DNA of 15,870 bases, taken from Roseburia sp. (GTDB lineage Bacteria > Bacillota > Clostridia > Lachnospirales > Lachnospiraceae). Position numbers and translations under genes: made by a program. Under the pieces are notes generated by a model. The model saw only the letters and a list, made by a program, of their open reading frames with translations, did no database searches and was not told the origin of the DNA. The stretch covers positions 1 through 15,870 of the forward strand of contig JAUUNJ010000026.1 in assembly GCA_030844625.1 (NCBI GenBank), written 5' to 3'. How positions within the stretch are numbered: the stretch's first letter is position 1; each line of letters starts with the position of its first letter. Below are positions 7,688 through 15,866 of the stretch, in pieces.

Positions 7688-10072
7688 CTATTTTCTTTTA
7701 ACTGAAATTTTCTTTGAATACTTGCCATAAACATTTTTTCCATTTATGGTTTTATATGCCCTTATTTTATAATAGTATGTCCTTCCTTTTATGACATTCT
7801 TGTCAGTATACTTTAATTTTAAACCACTTTTTATCTTTTTAATACGCTTATATGTTCCGTTCAGGCTGTCACTTCTGTACACTCTGTAGCCACTTGCTCC
7901 TGCAACAGCTTTCCATTTTAACTTGATTCCTGTGTTTACCGATGTTGCAGATTTGATTTTTGTTTTTGCCACGGGAAGTGTTACTGATACCGCCGAAGAC
8001 TTTTTGCTTTTATATTTTGTTTTCCCAACCAGTGTATATGCCTTTACTTTATAAGAATGGGTTTCTCCACCGGCAAGATTTTTGTCAATATAAGAAGTAG
8101 CTGTCCCCTTTGCAGTTGCAATTTTTTTATATTTTCCGCTGCTGTTCTTTTTATATATCAGATATCCCGATATATTTGAAGTATATGCCCATGATAATTT
8201 AACAGCACTGGAACCGCTTGCCGCTGCCGTTAAAACAACCTTTTTCGGAATAACCTTCACATTACAGGATGCTGTCACTCCTCCAATTGCTGCTTTTACC
8301 GTAATTTTTGCCGTTCCGGCTGCCTTAGCTGTTATTTTTCCCTTTGCAGATACTTTTGCAACGGATTTATTACTGGAGCTGTAAGTAACTGTTTTATTTG
8401 CGGAATTTGTCGGATACACAGTTGTCTTCAGAGTCTTCTTACTTCCAACTGCCAATGTAAGTGACGAAATGTCTATAGTACATCCCTTTGAAAATACCTG
8501 AACTCCTGTTGCACTGAATTTTCCTCCTGATGTAAATGCCATGATTGTAGTTGTGCCGTCTTTCTTTCCTGTAATATTTCCCGAAGCATCAACTGTAGCA
8601 ATTGCCGGGTCCTCTGACATATAATATATGGTCTCACTTGTTCCCAGTGTTACTGGCAATTTAACCTTTCCGTTTTTAATCACATCAAGTTCTTTATTAA
8701 AGGTTATATAGGCTGCCGAAACATAACCGGTATAACTTTTACCATTCTTTTTTACTGTAATCTTATACCAATATGGATTATTCAGCCATCTGGTTCCAAA
8801 ACTAACCGTTGTCATAACTCCTTCTGTGACTGTAACCCCATCATCTTTATCCAATGTAACTAAAGTTCCATATTCTGTACTCGGTCCTTTTCTTACATTA
8901 ACTGAAGATGTTACTCTGGCTGACTTTGTAGCACTACTGCCCACTTTAATCGTATTGTTTTCATTTGGCATATTCTCGTATACCGGTATTACAAAGGTTT
9001 TTGCCAGAGAAGTAATCCCCAGGCTGTTATACGCATCGGAAGTGGAAGATGCCTCAGAAGCAGCACCATAAATATTTGTCATATACTGATGAGTATATAG
9101 GGCATATGTTGAATTTTTATTCACATTAAATCTCTGAAAATATGTGGTATTCTGCCCGCAGTTAATATATTTTTCCCCGATATACTGTGCGCCTCCCGTA
9201 ATGGATTTAAACGGCGTGTTCCACGGTCTTAAATATGTTGTCCCGGACTTTGCCCATGACAATCCGTTGGCAATGGGATTGGCACTTGAAGTAGCTCCTA
9301 TATTATAAAAATTATAGATTCCTGTATAAGTCTTTGAATATGTACCGGAAACACTTCCACTTGCTCCCATTCCCGCATATTTGGAATTTTTACTTGTTCC
9401 TATTTCCTGTAATATTTTTGATGCAAGATAATAAGCACTCACCTTTGTCTGCTTTGCCGCATCCAGAATCTGCTTGGAATACAATGTGGTTGAAGTCTGG
9501 TATTTTCCTGCTGTTGTTATGTAACCAATGTTCGTTTTATACATAAACGAACCCTGTAATATTGCCTCAACTCCTGCCTGCGTCTGAGTTGCCGCATCAA
9601 AGGAAAGCTGTTCAAACATATATATGTGGCTATCATCAAGAAAATTTCTCGGGTCCATAAAATATGCAATACAGTTCTGAGCTGCCGTTACCCAACTGGA
9701 ACCATCCTTTGCAATATACTTTCCCGTTGATACATTATAATCGCTTGAAGCATTGGATTTCAAATATTTACTATATGCATTTTCTATAAGACTTCTGTTC
9801 CCCTCATATTCCTTTGATACTGCGGTTGCAAAACTAATTCCCGTTTTGTATGGCACAAACTTCCAATTAGGATACTTTTTATGAAGACTTCTAAGGTAAG
9901 TCTTATAACTGTCAGGAAACCCACTGATACTCTGCTCAAAAGCATCCGTGGCGGCTTGCGCTTCCCAATTTTCTCCTGAATAGACATTATAAACTCCGGT
10001 AATCATGACAATCATCATAATTACCGCCATAAATTTATTTATTAACTCCTTCTTACATAATCTGTTCTTCAT
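7688..10072 (-). CDS. secreted glucosaminidase with SH3b, Big_2 and FN3-like domains
   Basis: This 794-residue exported protein begins with a basic stretch and hydrophobic helix (about 13-30), with likely cleavage near AQAA at 38-41. A glucosaminidase-like (LytD/PF01832 type) hydrolase region spans about 50-335; Glu223 in SKILQEIGTS is the likely catalytic acid, followed by the family-like YNFYNIGA. A bacterial SH3 domain (about 386-456, containing SSVNVRKGPSTEYG) probably binds the wall. Next come a divergent Ig-like region (about 460-527), a clear Big_2 domain (about 530-607, with VTYSSSNKSVAKVSAKGKIT) and two FN3-like modules (about 611-700 and 702-793). The tail is very lysine-rich and has no LPXTG anchor, so attachment is probably non-covalent. 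It would cut peptidoglycan between GlcNAc and MurNAc during wall turnover. GGAG at 10081-10084 lies 8 bases upstream. No clear promoter or terminator was seen in the 85-base gap to parC. Confidence 0.88.
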   Translation of the reverse strand: MKNRLCKKELINKFMAVIMMIVMITGVYNVYSGENWEAQAATDAFEQSISGFPDSYKTYLRSLHKKYPNWKFVPYKTGISFATAVSKEYEGNRSLIENAYSKYLKSNASSDYNVSTGKYIAKDGSSWVTAAQNCIAYFMDPRNFLDDSHIYMFEQLSFDAATQTQAGVEAILQGSFMYKTNIGYITTAGKYQTSTTLYSKQILDAAKQTKVSAYYLASKILQEIGTSKNSKYAGMGASGSVSGTYSKTYTGIYNFYNIGATSSANPIANGLSWAKSGTTYLRPWNTPFKSITGGAQYIGEKYINCGQNTTYFQRFNVNKNSTYALYTHQYMTNIYGAASEASSTSDAYNSLGITSLAKTFVIPVYENMPNENNTIKVGSSATKSARVTSSVNVRKGPSTEYGTLVTLDKDDGVTVTEGVMTTVSFGTRWLNNPYWYKITVKKNGKSYTGYVSAAYITFNKELDVIKNGKVKLPVTLGTSETIYYMSEDPAIATVDASGNITGKKDGTTTIMAFTSGGKFSATGVQVFSKGCTIDISSLTLAVGSKKTLKTTVYPTNSANKTVTYSSSNKSVAKVSAKGKITAKAAGTAKITVKAAIGGVTASCNVKVIPKKVVLTAAASGSSAVKLSWAYTSNISGYLIYKKNSSGKYKKIATAKGTATSYIDKNLAGGETHSYKVKAYTLVGKTKYKSKKSSAVSVTLPVAKTKIKSATSVNTGIKLKWKAVAGASGYRVYRSDSLNGTYKRIKKIKSGLKLKYTDKNVIKGRTYYYKIRAYKTINGKNVYGKYSKKISVKRK

Positions 10073-10157
10073 AATAGTATCTCCATAGCTCTTCTGTTCA
10101 CTGTTTCAAAACTTCAACCTGAGTTTTTTGATACGCAAAATGCTTCACTCTTTACTT

Positions 10158-12560
10158 TCAACTTTTTGCTCTGACTTTTACACCTTTTGTTCCTCTTTTT
10201 CCAACCTTTAGTTTTCTAAGTTCAACTTTTTTGCCCTTATATTCTACCACTTCATTGTCTCCTGTATCAAGAAGGTAAACCTTGGAAACAAAATCATCCT
10301 CTGCCAATTTAATTCCCTTCACCCCCAATGTAGCCTTGCGCATTTCTGGAACCTCCTTAATTGGAAATCTCAGGAAAATTCCATTCTCCGTCTGAAGAAC
10401 CAAAATTTCTCTTGTATACTGTAATTCAGTTTCCGGAGCAGGTGTATCGCCCATTGTCCCCATAGCATCAAATTCCATCTGTTCAAAGTCTAATGGTTCA
10501 AAATCATCGGAACCGCCGGTGAGCATTACCGGCATTTCCATCTCCTCTGTCAGTACTTCCTTTGTGGAGACTCTTGTGATTTCAACCGATATTAATTCAT
10601 CATCCTTTGCCAGTTTCGTTGCATTCATGGTTTTTCTGTTTGTCTCAAACTCACTGCCGTCCACCAGCTTTATCATTCCCTTTTTTGTTGTAAAGAGAAG
10701 CTTTCTGTCCTTTATCATGCCTGCACTGAACAGTGCCACAATACTTTCACCCTCACTGCTGTAATTTCCAAGATTGTCAATAGGCACGCCTTTTTCTCTT
10801 ACCTTCTTTGTCGGAATGTTTACTACTTTAATCTGATGTACATTTCCATTATCTGTAAAAATACAGATTGTGTCTGTGTTCATGCAGTTAAAATAATATT
10901 TATTCTCCTTGGTTACCGACTCCCTGTTTCTGTCAAAAGCTGCCGGGTCAAGAAGTTTTGCATATCCAAATTTATCCTGAACAAATACCACTTCCTGTTC
11001 AACAAATGCATTCTCGTCAAAGACTGCTTCTTTGCCGTCCTCAATAAGTGTTCTCCTTGGAACACTGTATTCATTCTTAATGGCAAGCAAATCTTTTTTG
11101 ATCACTCTGGTCATGGTTCTTCTGCTGCCCAGAATATCCTCATATTCTGCAATCTTATTAGTCAGGTCTTCATATTCTTTCTGAAGTGCCAGAATTTCAA
11201 GACCAATCAGCTTGGAAAGTCTTAATTCAAGTATAGCCTGTGCCTGACGTTCCGTAAAGGAAAGATTTCCCGCAAGAATTTCTGATTCCGGATTTTTAAA
11301 CTTAATTCCATCTGTCTTTCCATGTACCAGACATTCTTTTACCTGCTTCTGGTTCTGACATCCCCTGATAATTTCAATAATGAGATCAATTATATTTGTA
11401 GCCTTAATAAGACCTTCTTTAATTTCTTTTTGTTCCAGTGCTTTGTTCAGCAAGGTAGTATATTTGCGCCCTGCCAGTTCATATTGAAAATCCACATGAT
11501 GTTTTATAATACTCTTAAGCCCCATGACTTCCGGTCTTCCATCGGCAATGGCAAGCATATTAACACCAAAAGTATCTTCCAGCTTTGTTTTCTTGTACAG
11601 CATGTTTTTTAGTTTTTCAACGTCTGCACCTTTTTTTAATTCGAGAACAATTCTTATCCCGTTTTTATCGGAAGCATTGGAAATATCAACAATGTCATTG
11701 GTCTTTTTTGTCTCTACCAGATCAATCACATCCGATATGAATTTACTGATGCCGGCACCAATCATAGTATAAGGAATTTCAGTAATTACAAGCCTGTCTT
11801 TTTCTCTGCTCCTGCCTTTTTCAAAAACAAGTTTACCCCTAAGTTTAAGCTTTCCCGCACCTGTTTCATAAATATCCTTAAGTTCTGACTTATTCGCCAC
11901 AATGCCGCCTGTCGGAAAATCCGGTCCCGGCATAATTTCCAGAAGTTCTTCTGTTGTAATTTTATTGTTTTCCATGTATGCAATTACTGCATCCAGAACC
12001 TCTCCCAGATTGTGGGTTGGAATATTGGTCGCCATACCTACGGCAATACCTTCTGCGCCGTTCACCAGAAGATTTGGTACTCTTACCGGAAGAACTGTGG
12101 GTTCCTTCTCTGTTTCATCAAAATTGGGCATGAAATCCACAACATCTTTATCCAGATCTGCCAGATAAACGTCCTGGGTAAACTTCTTTAATTTGGCTTC
12201 CGTATAACGCATGGCAGCCGCTCCGTCTCCCTCAATGGAGCCAAAGTTTCCATGTCCGTCAACCAATGCCATTCCTTTTTTGAAATCCTGAGCCAGCACT
12301 ACCAATGTCTCATAGATAGAACTGTCACCATGGGGATGATATTTACCCATGGTATCACCCACAATACGTGCCGACTTACGGTGTGGTTTATCATGATTCA
12401 ATCCCAGTTGGTCCATTGCATAAAGTACGCGCCTCTGAACAGGTTTCAACCCGTCCCTTGCATCAGGAAGGGCTCTGGCACAAATTACGCTCATAGCATA
12501 ATCTATATAACTTTTCTGCATCACTTCAGAATATTCTGTTTTTATAATCTGCTCTGCCAT
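10158..12560 (-). CDS. parC: type IIA DNA topoisomerase subunit A (topoisomerase IV/ParC-like)
   Basis: This 800-residue subunit breaks and rejoins DNA in a type IIA topoisomerase. The winged-helix block holds [14 protein letters not shown] (74-87) and the catalytic tyrosine Tyr119 in [11 protein letters not shown]. The tower, coiled coil and C-gate follow to about residue 500, then a beta-pinwheel domain. Ser80 and Glu84 are the wild-type residues at the main quinolone-resistance positions. Blade 1 (about 529-560) has no QRRGGKG GyrA box, favouring a ParC/decatenase role, while the six-blade length is GyrA-like. An acidic insert of about 45 residues (670-715) interrupts the pinwheel. A GGGAGG ribosome binding site (12566-12571) overlaps the parE stop codon, so the two subunits are probably translated together. 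Topoisomerase identity is firm; the ParC versus GyrA assignment is less sure because the partner looks GyrB-like in places. Confidence 0.92.
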   Translation of the reverse strand: MAEQIIKTEYSEVMQKSYIDYAMSVICARALPDARDGLKPVQRRVLYAMDQLGLNHDKPHRKSARIVGDTMGKYHPHGDSSIYETLVVLAQDFKKGMALVDGHGNFGSIEGDGAAAMRYTEAKLKKFTQDVYLADLDKDVVDFMPNFDETEKEPTVLPVRVPNLLVNGAEGIAVGMATNIPTHNLGEVLDAVIAYMENNKITTEELLEIMPGPDFPTGGIVANKSELKDIYETGAGKLKLRGKLVFEKGRSREKDRLVITEIPYTMIGAGISKFISDVIDLVETKKTNDIVDISNASDKNGIRIVLELKKGADVEKLKNMLYKKTKLEDTFGVNMLAIADGRPEVMGLKSIIKHHVDFQYELAGRKYTTLLNKALEQKEIKEGLIKATNIIDLIIEIIRGCQNQKQVKECLVHGKTDGIKFKNPESEILAGNLSFTERQAQAILELRLSKLIGLEILALQKEYEDLTNKIAEYEDILGSRRTMTRVIKKDLLAIKNEYSVPRRTLIEDGKEAVFDENAFVEQEVVFVQDKFGYAKLLDPAAFDRNRESVTKENKYYFNCMNTDTICIFTDNGNVHQIKVVNIPTKKVREKGVPIDNLGNYSSEGESIVALFSAGMIKDRKLLFTTKKGMIKLVDGSEFETNRKTMNATKLAKDDELISVEITRVSTKEVLTEEMEMPVMLTGGSDDFEPLDFEQMEFDAMGTMGDTPAPETELQYTREILVLQTENGIFLRFPIKEVPEMRKATLGVKGIKLAEDDFVSKVYLLDTGDNEVVEYKGKKVELRKLKVGKRGTKGVKVRAKS

Positions 12561-12570
12561 ATTTTCCTCC

Positions 12571-14478
12571 CTAAATATCTAATTCTGCGTCTGTAGCATG
12601 TGTATAAATAAAATCACGTCGCGGGGCAACCTCACTGCCCATCAGCATACTTGTCACCTGAGAAGCCATTTTTGCATCTTCTATTTCAACCTGCTTTAGG
12701 ATTCTGGTTTCAGGGTTGAGTGTTGTCTCCCAGAGCTGTTCCGGATCCATTTCTCCCAAACCTTTATATCTCTGAAGAGTAAATCCCGTATGGTTCTTTC
12801 GATATTTTTCTAAAGCCTTGTCGTCATACAGGTACTCACCTTTTCCCTTTTTCGGCACTACCTTGTACAACGGAGGGGTTGCAATATAAATATGCCCATG
12901 GGTAATCAGTTCCGGCATGAATCTGTAGAAAAATGTAAGAAGCAATGTATCAATATGTGCACCGTCCACATCCGCATCTGTCATAAGAATAATCTTATTG
13001 AATCTCAACTTATCAATATCAAAATCATTGCCATATCCCTCAGAAAAACCACATCCGAAGGCATTAATCATGGTCTTTATTTCCGCATTGGCAAGAACTT
13101 TATCCATAGATGCCTTTTCTACGTTGAGAATCTTTCCTCTGATCGGCATAATTGCCTGAGTCTTTCTGTTTCTTGCACTCTTTGCAGAACCACCCGCAGA
13201 ATCACCTTCCACGATAAAAATTTCACACTCCTCCGGTTTTCTGCTCTCGCAGTTGGAGAGTTTTCCATTACTGTCAATGGAAAATTTGCTTTTTGTAAGA
13301 AGATTGGTCTTTGTTCTCTCTTCTGCCTTTCTGATCTTAGCTGACTTTTCTGCACAACTTATTACATTCTTTAGGGTTTCCAGATTCTTGTCAAAGAACA
13401 GCGTAAGCTGCTCTCCTGCAATACTCTTTGTAACCTTTTCTGCGTCAGGATTATCAAGTTTCGTCTTGGTCTGTCCCTCAAATCTTGGGTCTGGATGCTT
13501 TACGGCAACAACGGCAACCAACCCATTACGCACATCCGCACCGGTAAAATTATTATCTTTTTCTTTCAATATCCCCAGTTCTCTGGCATACTGATTAATA
13601 ATTGTGGTAAGAATCGTCTTAAATCCTGTTATATGGGTGCCACCCTCCTGAGTATAGATATTATTGCAGAAACCGGAAATACTCTCAGTAAATTCATTAA
13701 TATACTGAAAGGCTACCTCCAGTTCAATTCCATCCTGATCTTTCTTAAAATAAATAATATCAGTAATTTTTTCTTTTTCCTTATCCATATCAGAGATAAA
13801 TGCCTTAATACCATTTTCCTCATGGAATGTTACAATCTCTTCCTCACCAAATCTTTTATTTTCAAATATAATTGTTAACTCCGGATTCAGATATGCAGTC
13901 TCATGAAGTCTGCTCTTAATTGACTCCGCTTTAAAATATGTTTTTTCAAAGATTTCTCCGTCCGGGAAAAAACGAACTGTAGTTCCCGTATCATTCTTTC
14001 TGCATTTTCCCACTTCCTTAAGGTCATAACAGATTTTTCCCTGTTCATATCTCTGATTGTAGATTTTTCCATCACGCCTTACATCAACTTCAAGCCACAG
14101 TGACAGGGCATTTACAACGGAAGAACCCACACCGTGAAGACCACCGGAAATTTTGTAGTTTCCATCTCCGAATTTGCCTCCGGCATGGAGAGTTGTAAAT
14201 ACAACTTCAACCGCCGGTCTGCCTGCCTGTTCATTAATATCTACAGGTATACCCCTTCCATTGTCAACAATTGTTGCTGAACCGTCTTTCTCCAAGGTAA
14301 CCTTGATTTCTGAACAGTGTCCTGCCAGATGCTCGTCCACCGAGTTATCCACAATTTCGTATATTAAATGATTTAATCCTTTGGTACCAACACTTCCAAT
14401 ATACATACCGGGTCTTTTTCTGACCGGGTCAAGTCCTTCCAACACGGAAATGCTATTGCCATCATAATTACTTGCCAT
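12571..14478 (-). CDS. parE: type IIA DNA topoisomerase subunit B (ParE/GyrB-like ATPase)
   Basis: This 635-residue ATPase subunit pairs with the A subunit encoded 10 bases downstream. The GHKL domain shows catalytic Glu41 in YEIVDN, Asp72 in VDNGRGIPV, the ATP-lid GGLHGVGSSVVNALS (112-126) and the QTK loop with Lys338. The TOPRIM domain has EGDSAGGSAKSARNRK from Glu424 and metal-binding DADVDG with Asp501 and Asp503. QRYKGLGEMDPEQLWETT near 569-586 marks the C-terminal part. There is no Proteobacteria-type insert, and the length is normal for a Gram-positive protein. The quinolone region reads RNRKTQAIMPIRGKILNVEKA in two overlapping pieces from 435 to 456, more like GyrB than classic ParE, so the name rests on the partner lacking a GyrA box. 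The Shine-Dalgarno AAGGAG lies 11 bases before the ATG, slightly long. Without the rest of the genome I cannot check for a separate gyrBA pair. Confidence 0.92.
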   Translation of the reverse strand: MASNYDGNSISVLEGLDPVRKRPGMYIGSVGTKGLNHLIYEIVDNSVDEHLAGHCSEIKVTLEKDGSATIVDNGRGIPVDINEQAGRPAVEVVFTTLHAGGKFGDGNYKISGGLHGVGSSVVNALSLWLEVDVRRDGKIYNQRYEQGKICYDLKEVGKCRKNDTGTTVRFFPDGEIFEKTYFKAESIKSRLHETAYLNPELTIIFENKRFGEEEIVTFHEENGIKAFISDMDKEKEKITDIIYFKKDQDGIELEVAFQYINEFTESISGFCNNIYTQEGGTHITGFKTILTTIINQYARELGILKEKDNNFTGADVRNGLVAVVAVKHPDPRFEGQTKTKLDNPDAEKVTKSIAGEQLTLFFDKNLETLKNVISCAEKSAKIRKAEERTKTNLLTKSKFSIDSNGKLSNCESRKPEECEIFIVEGDSAGGSAKSARNRKTQAIMPIRGKILNVEKASMDKVLANAEIKTMINAFGCGFSEGYGNDFDIDKLRFNKIILMTDADVDGAHIDTLLLTFFYRFMPELITHGHIYIATPPLYKVVPKKGKGEYLYDDKALEKYRKNHTGFTLQRYKGLGEMDPEQLWETTLNPETRILKQVEIEDAKMASQVTSMLMGSEVAPRRDFIYTHATDAELDI

Positions 14479-14528
14479 TCTATTTTACACTCCTTATTTT
14501 TAGTGAATTATTAGCAGTGAAAAACTTT

Positions 14529-15182
14529 TCACGCTTCACTCTTAAAAAATCCTGTTCCAAAATGCTTTCTTAAAAGTTTGTCCTTATTTTCGAAATGAGC
14601 ATAATCATTAAATCTTTCAATATGATATGTATTTGTATCCTTATCATACATAATTTCTGAAATGCAGCAGTTCTCTATCTGTCTGCCAAAAGTAAGCCAT
14701 CTGGCAGGCTCTGCACCCACTATTCCTGTGAGAAGTGCTCTTATAACTCCTCCATGAGTGACAACGCATACATTTTTATAATCCGTTTTTGCAATATCCT
14801 CAATAGCTTGAAAAGCTCTCTCAAAAACCATCTGACAATTCTCTCCTCCGGGATATGGCATATCTTCTGTCATAGTTGCACGCTTTGCCAGAAATTCCTT
14901 GTATTTTTCCTTCAGAACAGAGTTTTCCAGTCCAGTCAATTCTCCAAACTCAGCCTCACGCAATCTGTCATCGTAAAATCTTGGCTTATCCAGATATTTG
15001 TTAATGATATCTGCCGTCTCTACTGCTCTTATCAAATTACTGGAATATACTGCCTCTATCCCATAGTTTTTAAGCCGCTGTCCGGTTAATTCTGCCTGTT
15101 CTCTTCCCTCTGGAGAAAGTTCCACATTAACATTGCACAGCCGGCTGTTCTGTCTTCCATGACGAATCAAATAAATATTCAT
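14529..15182 (-). CDS. histidine phosphatase superfamily protein (phosphoglycerate mutase-like)
   Basis: This 217-residue cytoplasmic protein belongs to the branch-1 histidine phosphatases. The phospho-acceptor His8 and Arg7 lie in LIRHGRQ; Arg52 lies in SSNLIRAVETA; an acidic pair in REAEFGELTG (75-84) supplies the proton donor; and the second histidine, His143, lies in VVTHGGVIRALL. All expected catalytic residues are present, so it is probably active. The family includes cobalamin-pathway alpha-ribazole phosphatase, broad phosphatases and mutases; the substrate cannot be told, and no cobalamin genes are nearby. Its GAGGAG ribosome binding site (15189-15194) overlaps the last codons of the acetyltransferase gene, whose stop is only 3 bases upstream, so the two are almost surely co-transcribed. 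The gene ends 50 bases before parE, with no good terminator between. Confidence 0.92.
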   Translation of the reverse strand: MNIYLIRHGRQNSRLCNVNVELSPEGREQAELTGQRLKNYGIEAVYSSNLIRAVETADIINKYLDKPRFYDDRLREAEFGELTGLENSVLKEKYKEFLAKRATMTEDMPYPGGENCQMVFERAFQAIEDIAKTDYKNVCVVTHGGVIRALLTGIVGAEPARWLTFGRQIENCCISEIMYDKDTNTYHIERFNDYAHFENKDKLLRKHFGTGFFKSEA

Positions 15183-15185
15183 ACA

Positions 15186-15602
15186 CTACTCCTCTATGTA
15201 ACGGATCATTCCCGGTCCCAGCTTATCTGTAGGTCTGGCAATAAATCCATGTCTTTTATAAAATGCTTCTCTTCCGGTAGCACACATCAGATCAAGCATG
15301 AGCTGGGTACCCGGAAGCCGTATTTCTTTTACATAATCTATAAGGCTTTCTATAATTAAATCACCAACGCCTTTTCCCTGATATTCGGGAACTACTATCA
15401 GATCCTGAATATAGCATATAACAGCTCCATCACCTACAAGTCTTCCCATTCCAACAGGCTTTTTCCCATCATAAGCAGTTACCGTCAAAAGGCTTCCTTT
15501 TAATGCCAGATCTGCCTGTCGTTCTGTTAATGGCTTCCAGCCCACCGACTTTCTGAGAAATAAATATGTAGTTAAGTCTAAATCATTATCTTTCAAAAAC
15601 AT
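15186..15602 (-). CDS. GNAT-family N-acetyltransferase
   Basis: This 138-residue GNAT protein would transfer an acetyl group from acetyl-CoA to an amine on a small molecule or protein. Motif A is seen as DLIVVPEYQGKGVGDLIIE (67-85), where Q75-G76-K77-G78-V79-G80 forms the pyrophosphate-binding loop. The C-terminal family segment REAFYKRHGF is at 111-120. The substrate is unknown. It is the first full-length gene after the promoter at 15714-15742, and its stop lies 3 bases from the histidine phosphatase start. The ATG at 15600-15602 has no Shine-Dalgarno at normal spacing. Instead its A is shared with the TAA stop of an upstream 8-codon ORF that does have one, suggesting translational coupling. 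No other in-frame ATG, GTG or TTG is available just upstream, and there is no further internal Met before motif A other than Met52. Confidence 0.9.
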   Translation of the reverse strand: MFLKDNDLDLTTYLFLRKSVGWKPLTERQADLALKGSLLTVTAYDGKKPVGMGRLVGDGAVICYIQDLIVVPEYQGKGVGDLIIESLIDYVKEIRLPGTQLMLDLMCATGREAFYKRHGFIARPTDKLGPGMIRYIEE

Positions 15603-15628
15603 TATGCTATCAACACATTTCCACCCAT
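15602..15628 (-). CDS. possible 8-residue leader ORF coupled to the acetyltransferase
   Basis: On the minus strand an ATG at 15628-15626 opens MGGNVLIA and stops at TAA (15604-15602). A Shine-Dalgarno GGAGAG (15642-15637) lies 8 bases upstream at ideal spacing. The stop overlaps the acetyltransferase ATG as TAATG. The good ribosome site here, and its absence before the acetyltransferase, suggest ribosomes load here and re-initiate. Alternatively it could mark an old start separated from the gene by a small indel. The sequence itself shows no known regulatory peptide. Confidence 0.4.
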   Translation of the reverse strand: MGGNVLIA

Positions 15629-15696
15629 GAGATTAACTCTCCGGCAGACTTTTCCTTTTTTCTTTGTGATTAAAATCTGCCATAAGAATTCTCATG
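15626..15696 (-). other. possible folded 5' leader of the acetyltransferase operon
   Basis: Two nested inverted repeats lie in the untranslated leader. CATGAGA (15626-15632) can pair with TCTCATG (15690-15696), and GGCAGA (15643-15648) with TCTGCC (15676-15681). The outer arm contains the ATG of the 8-codon leader ORF, and the unpaired stretch between the arms holds its GGAGAG ribosome site. There is no T-run, so it does not look like a terminator. It does not match a riboswitch class I recognise. Confidence 0.35.
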
Positions 15697-15713
15697 CAGA
15701 CATACTCGATTAT

Positions 15714-15742
15714 ATTTTACTATATATTGTGGGGTTCTTCAA
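15714..15742 (-). promoter_or_regulatory. sigma-A type promoter for the minus-strand gene block
   Basis: Read on the minus strand, TTGAAG (15742-15737), a 17-base spacer and TAAAAT (15719-15714) form a near-consensus promoter. The start would be near 15707, leaving a leader of about 80 bases before the leader ORF. The seven genes downstream all face the same way with short gaps, so this may drive at least the acetyltransferase and phosphatase and possibly the topoisomerase genes. Confidence 0.65.
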
Positions 15743-15766
15743 GAATTATCGCAAAGAGTTGTGTTG

Positions 15767-15836
15767 TTTACACACATATTCATCTTACATTTTATTAATA
15801 AAAATTGTCATAAATTTGTGACTCTTTAGATAAAAT
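15767..15836 (+). promoter_or_regulatory. possible rightward promoter(s) for a gene beyond the window
   Basis: Two weak candidates face right: TTTACA (15767-15772) with TTTTAT (15790-15795) at 17 bp, and TTGTCA (15805-15810) with TAGATA (15827-15832) at 16 bp. The region is very AT-rich, so chance matches are likely. The ribosome-site-like sequence at the right edge makes a divergent gene plausible. Confidence 0.25.
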
Positions 15837-15860
15837 TAACAATTATTTTTTTGTGACTTT

Positions 15861-15866
15861 GGAGAT
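15861..15866 (+). promoter_or_regulatory. possible ribosome binding site of a gene starting past the right edge
   Basis: GGAGAT followed by ACTA closes the window. The same GGAGATACTA precedes the start of the glucosaminidase gene (on the minus strand, 10084-10075), so a coding start a few bases beyond 15870 is plausible but unseen. Confidence 0.3.

Noticed and set aside
10143..10153. GTGAAGC-type 11-base match shared with the end of the phosphatase gene (around 14533-14543)
   Set aside because: One copy is coding and the match is short; chance similarity is the simplest reading.
11161..11220. Quinolone-resistance or truncation changes in the topoisomerase A subunit
   Set aside because: The subunit is full length, and the key Ser80 and Glu84 positions (elsewhere, near 12309-12323) are wild type, so nothing indicates resistance or decay.
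13495..13878. 127-residue plus-strand ORF inside parE
   Set aside because: parE has clear conserved motifs on the other strand, and this ORF has no recognisable domain.
14517..14532. Inverted repeat GTGAAAA/TTTTCAC after the histidine phosphatase
   Set aside because: The stem is AT-rich with a 2-base gap, leaving about six usable pairs, and no T-run follows; too weak to call a terminator.
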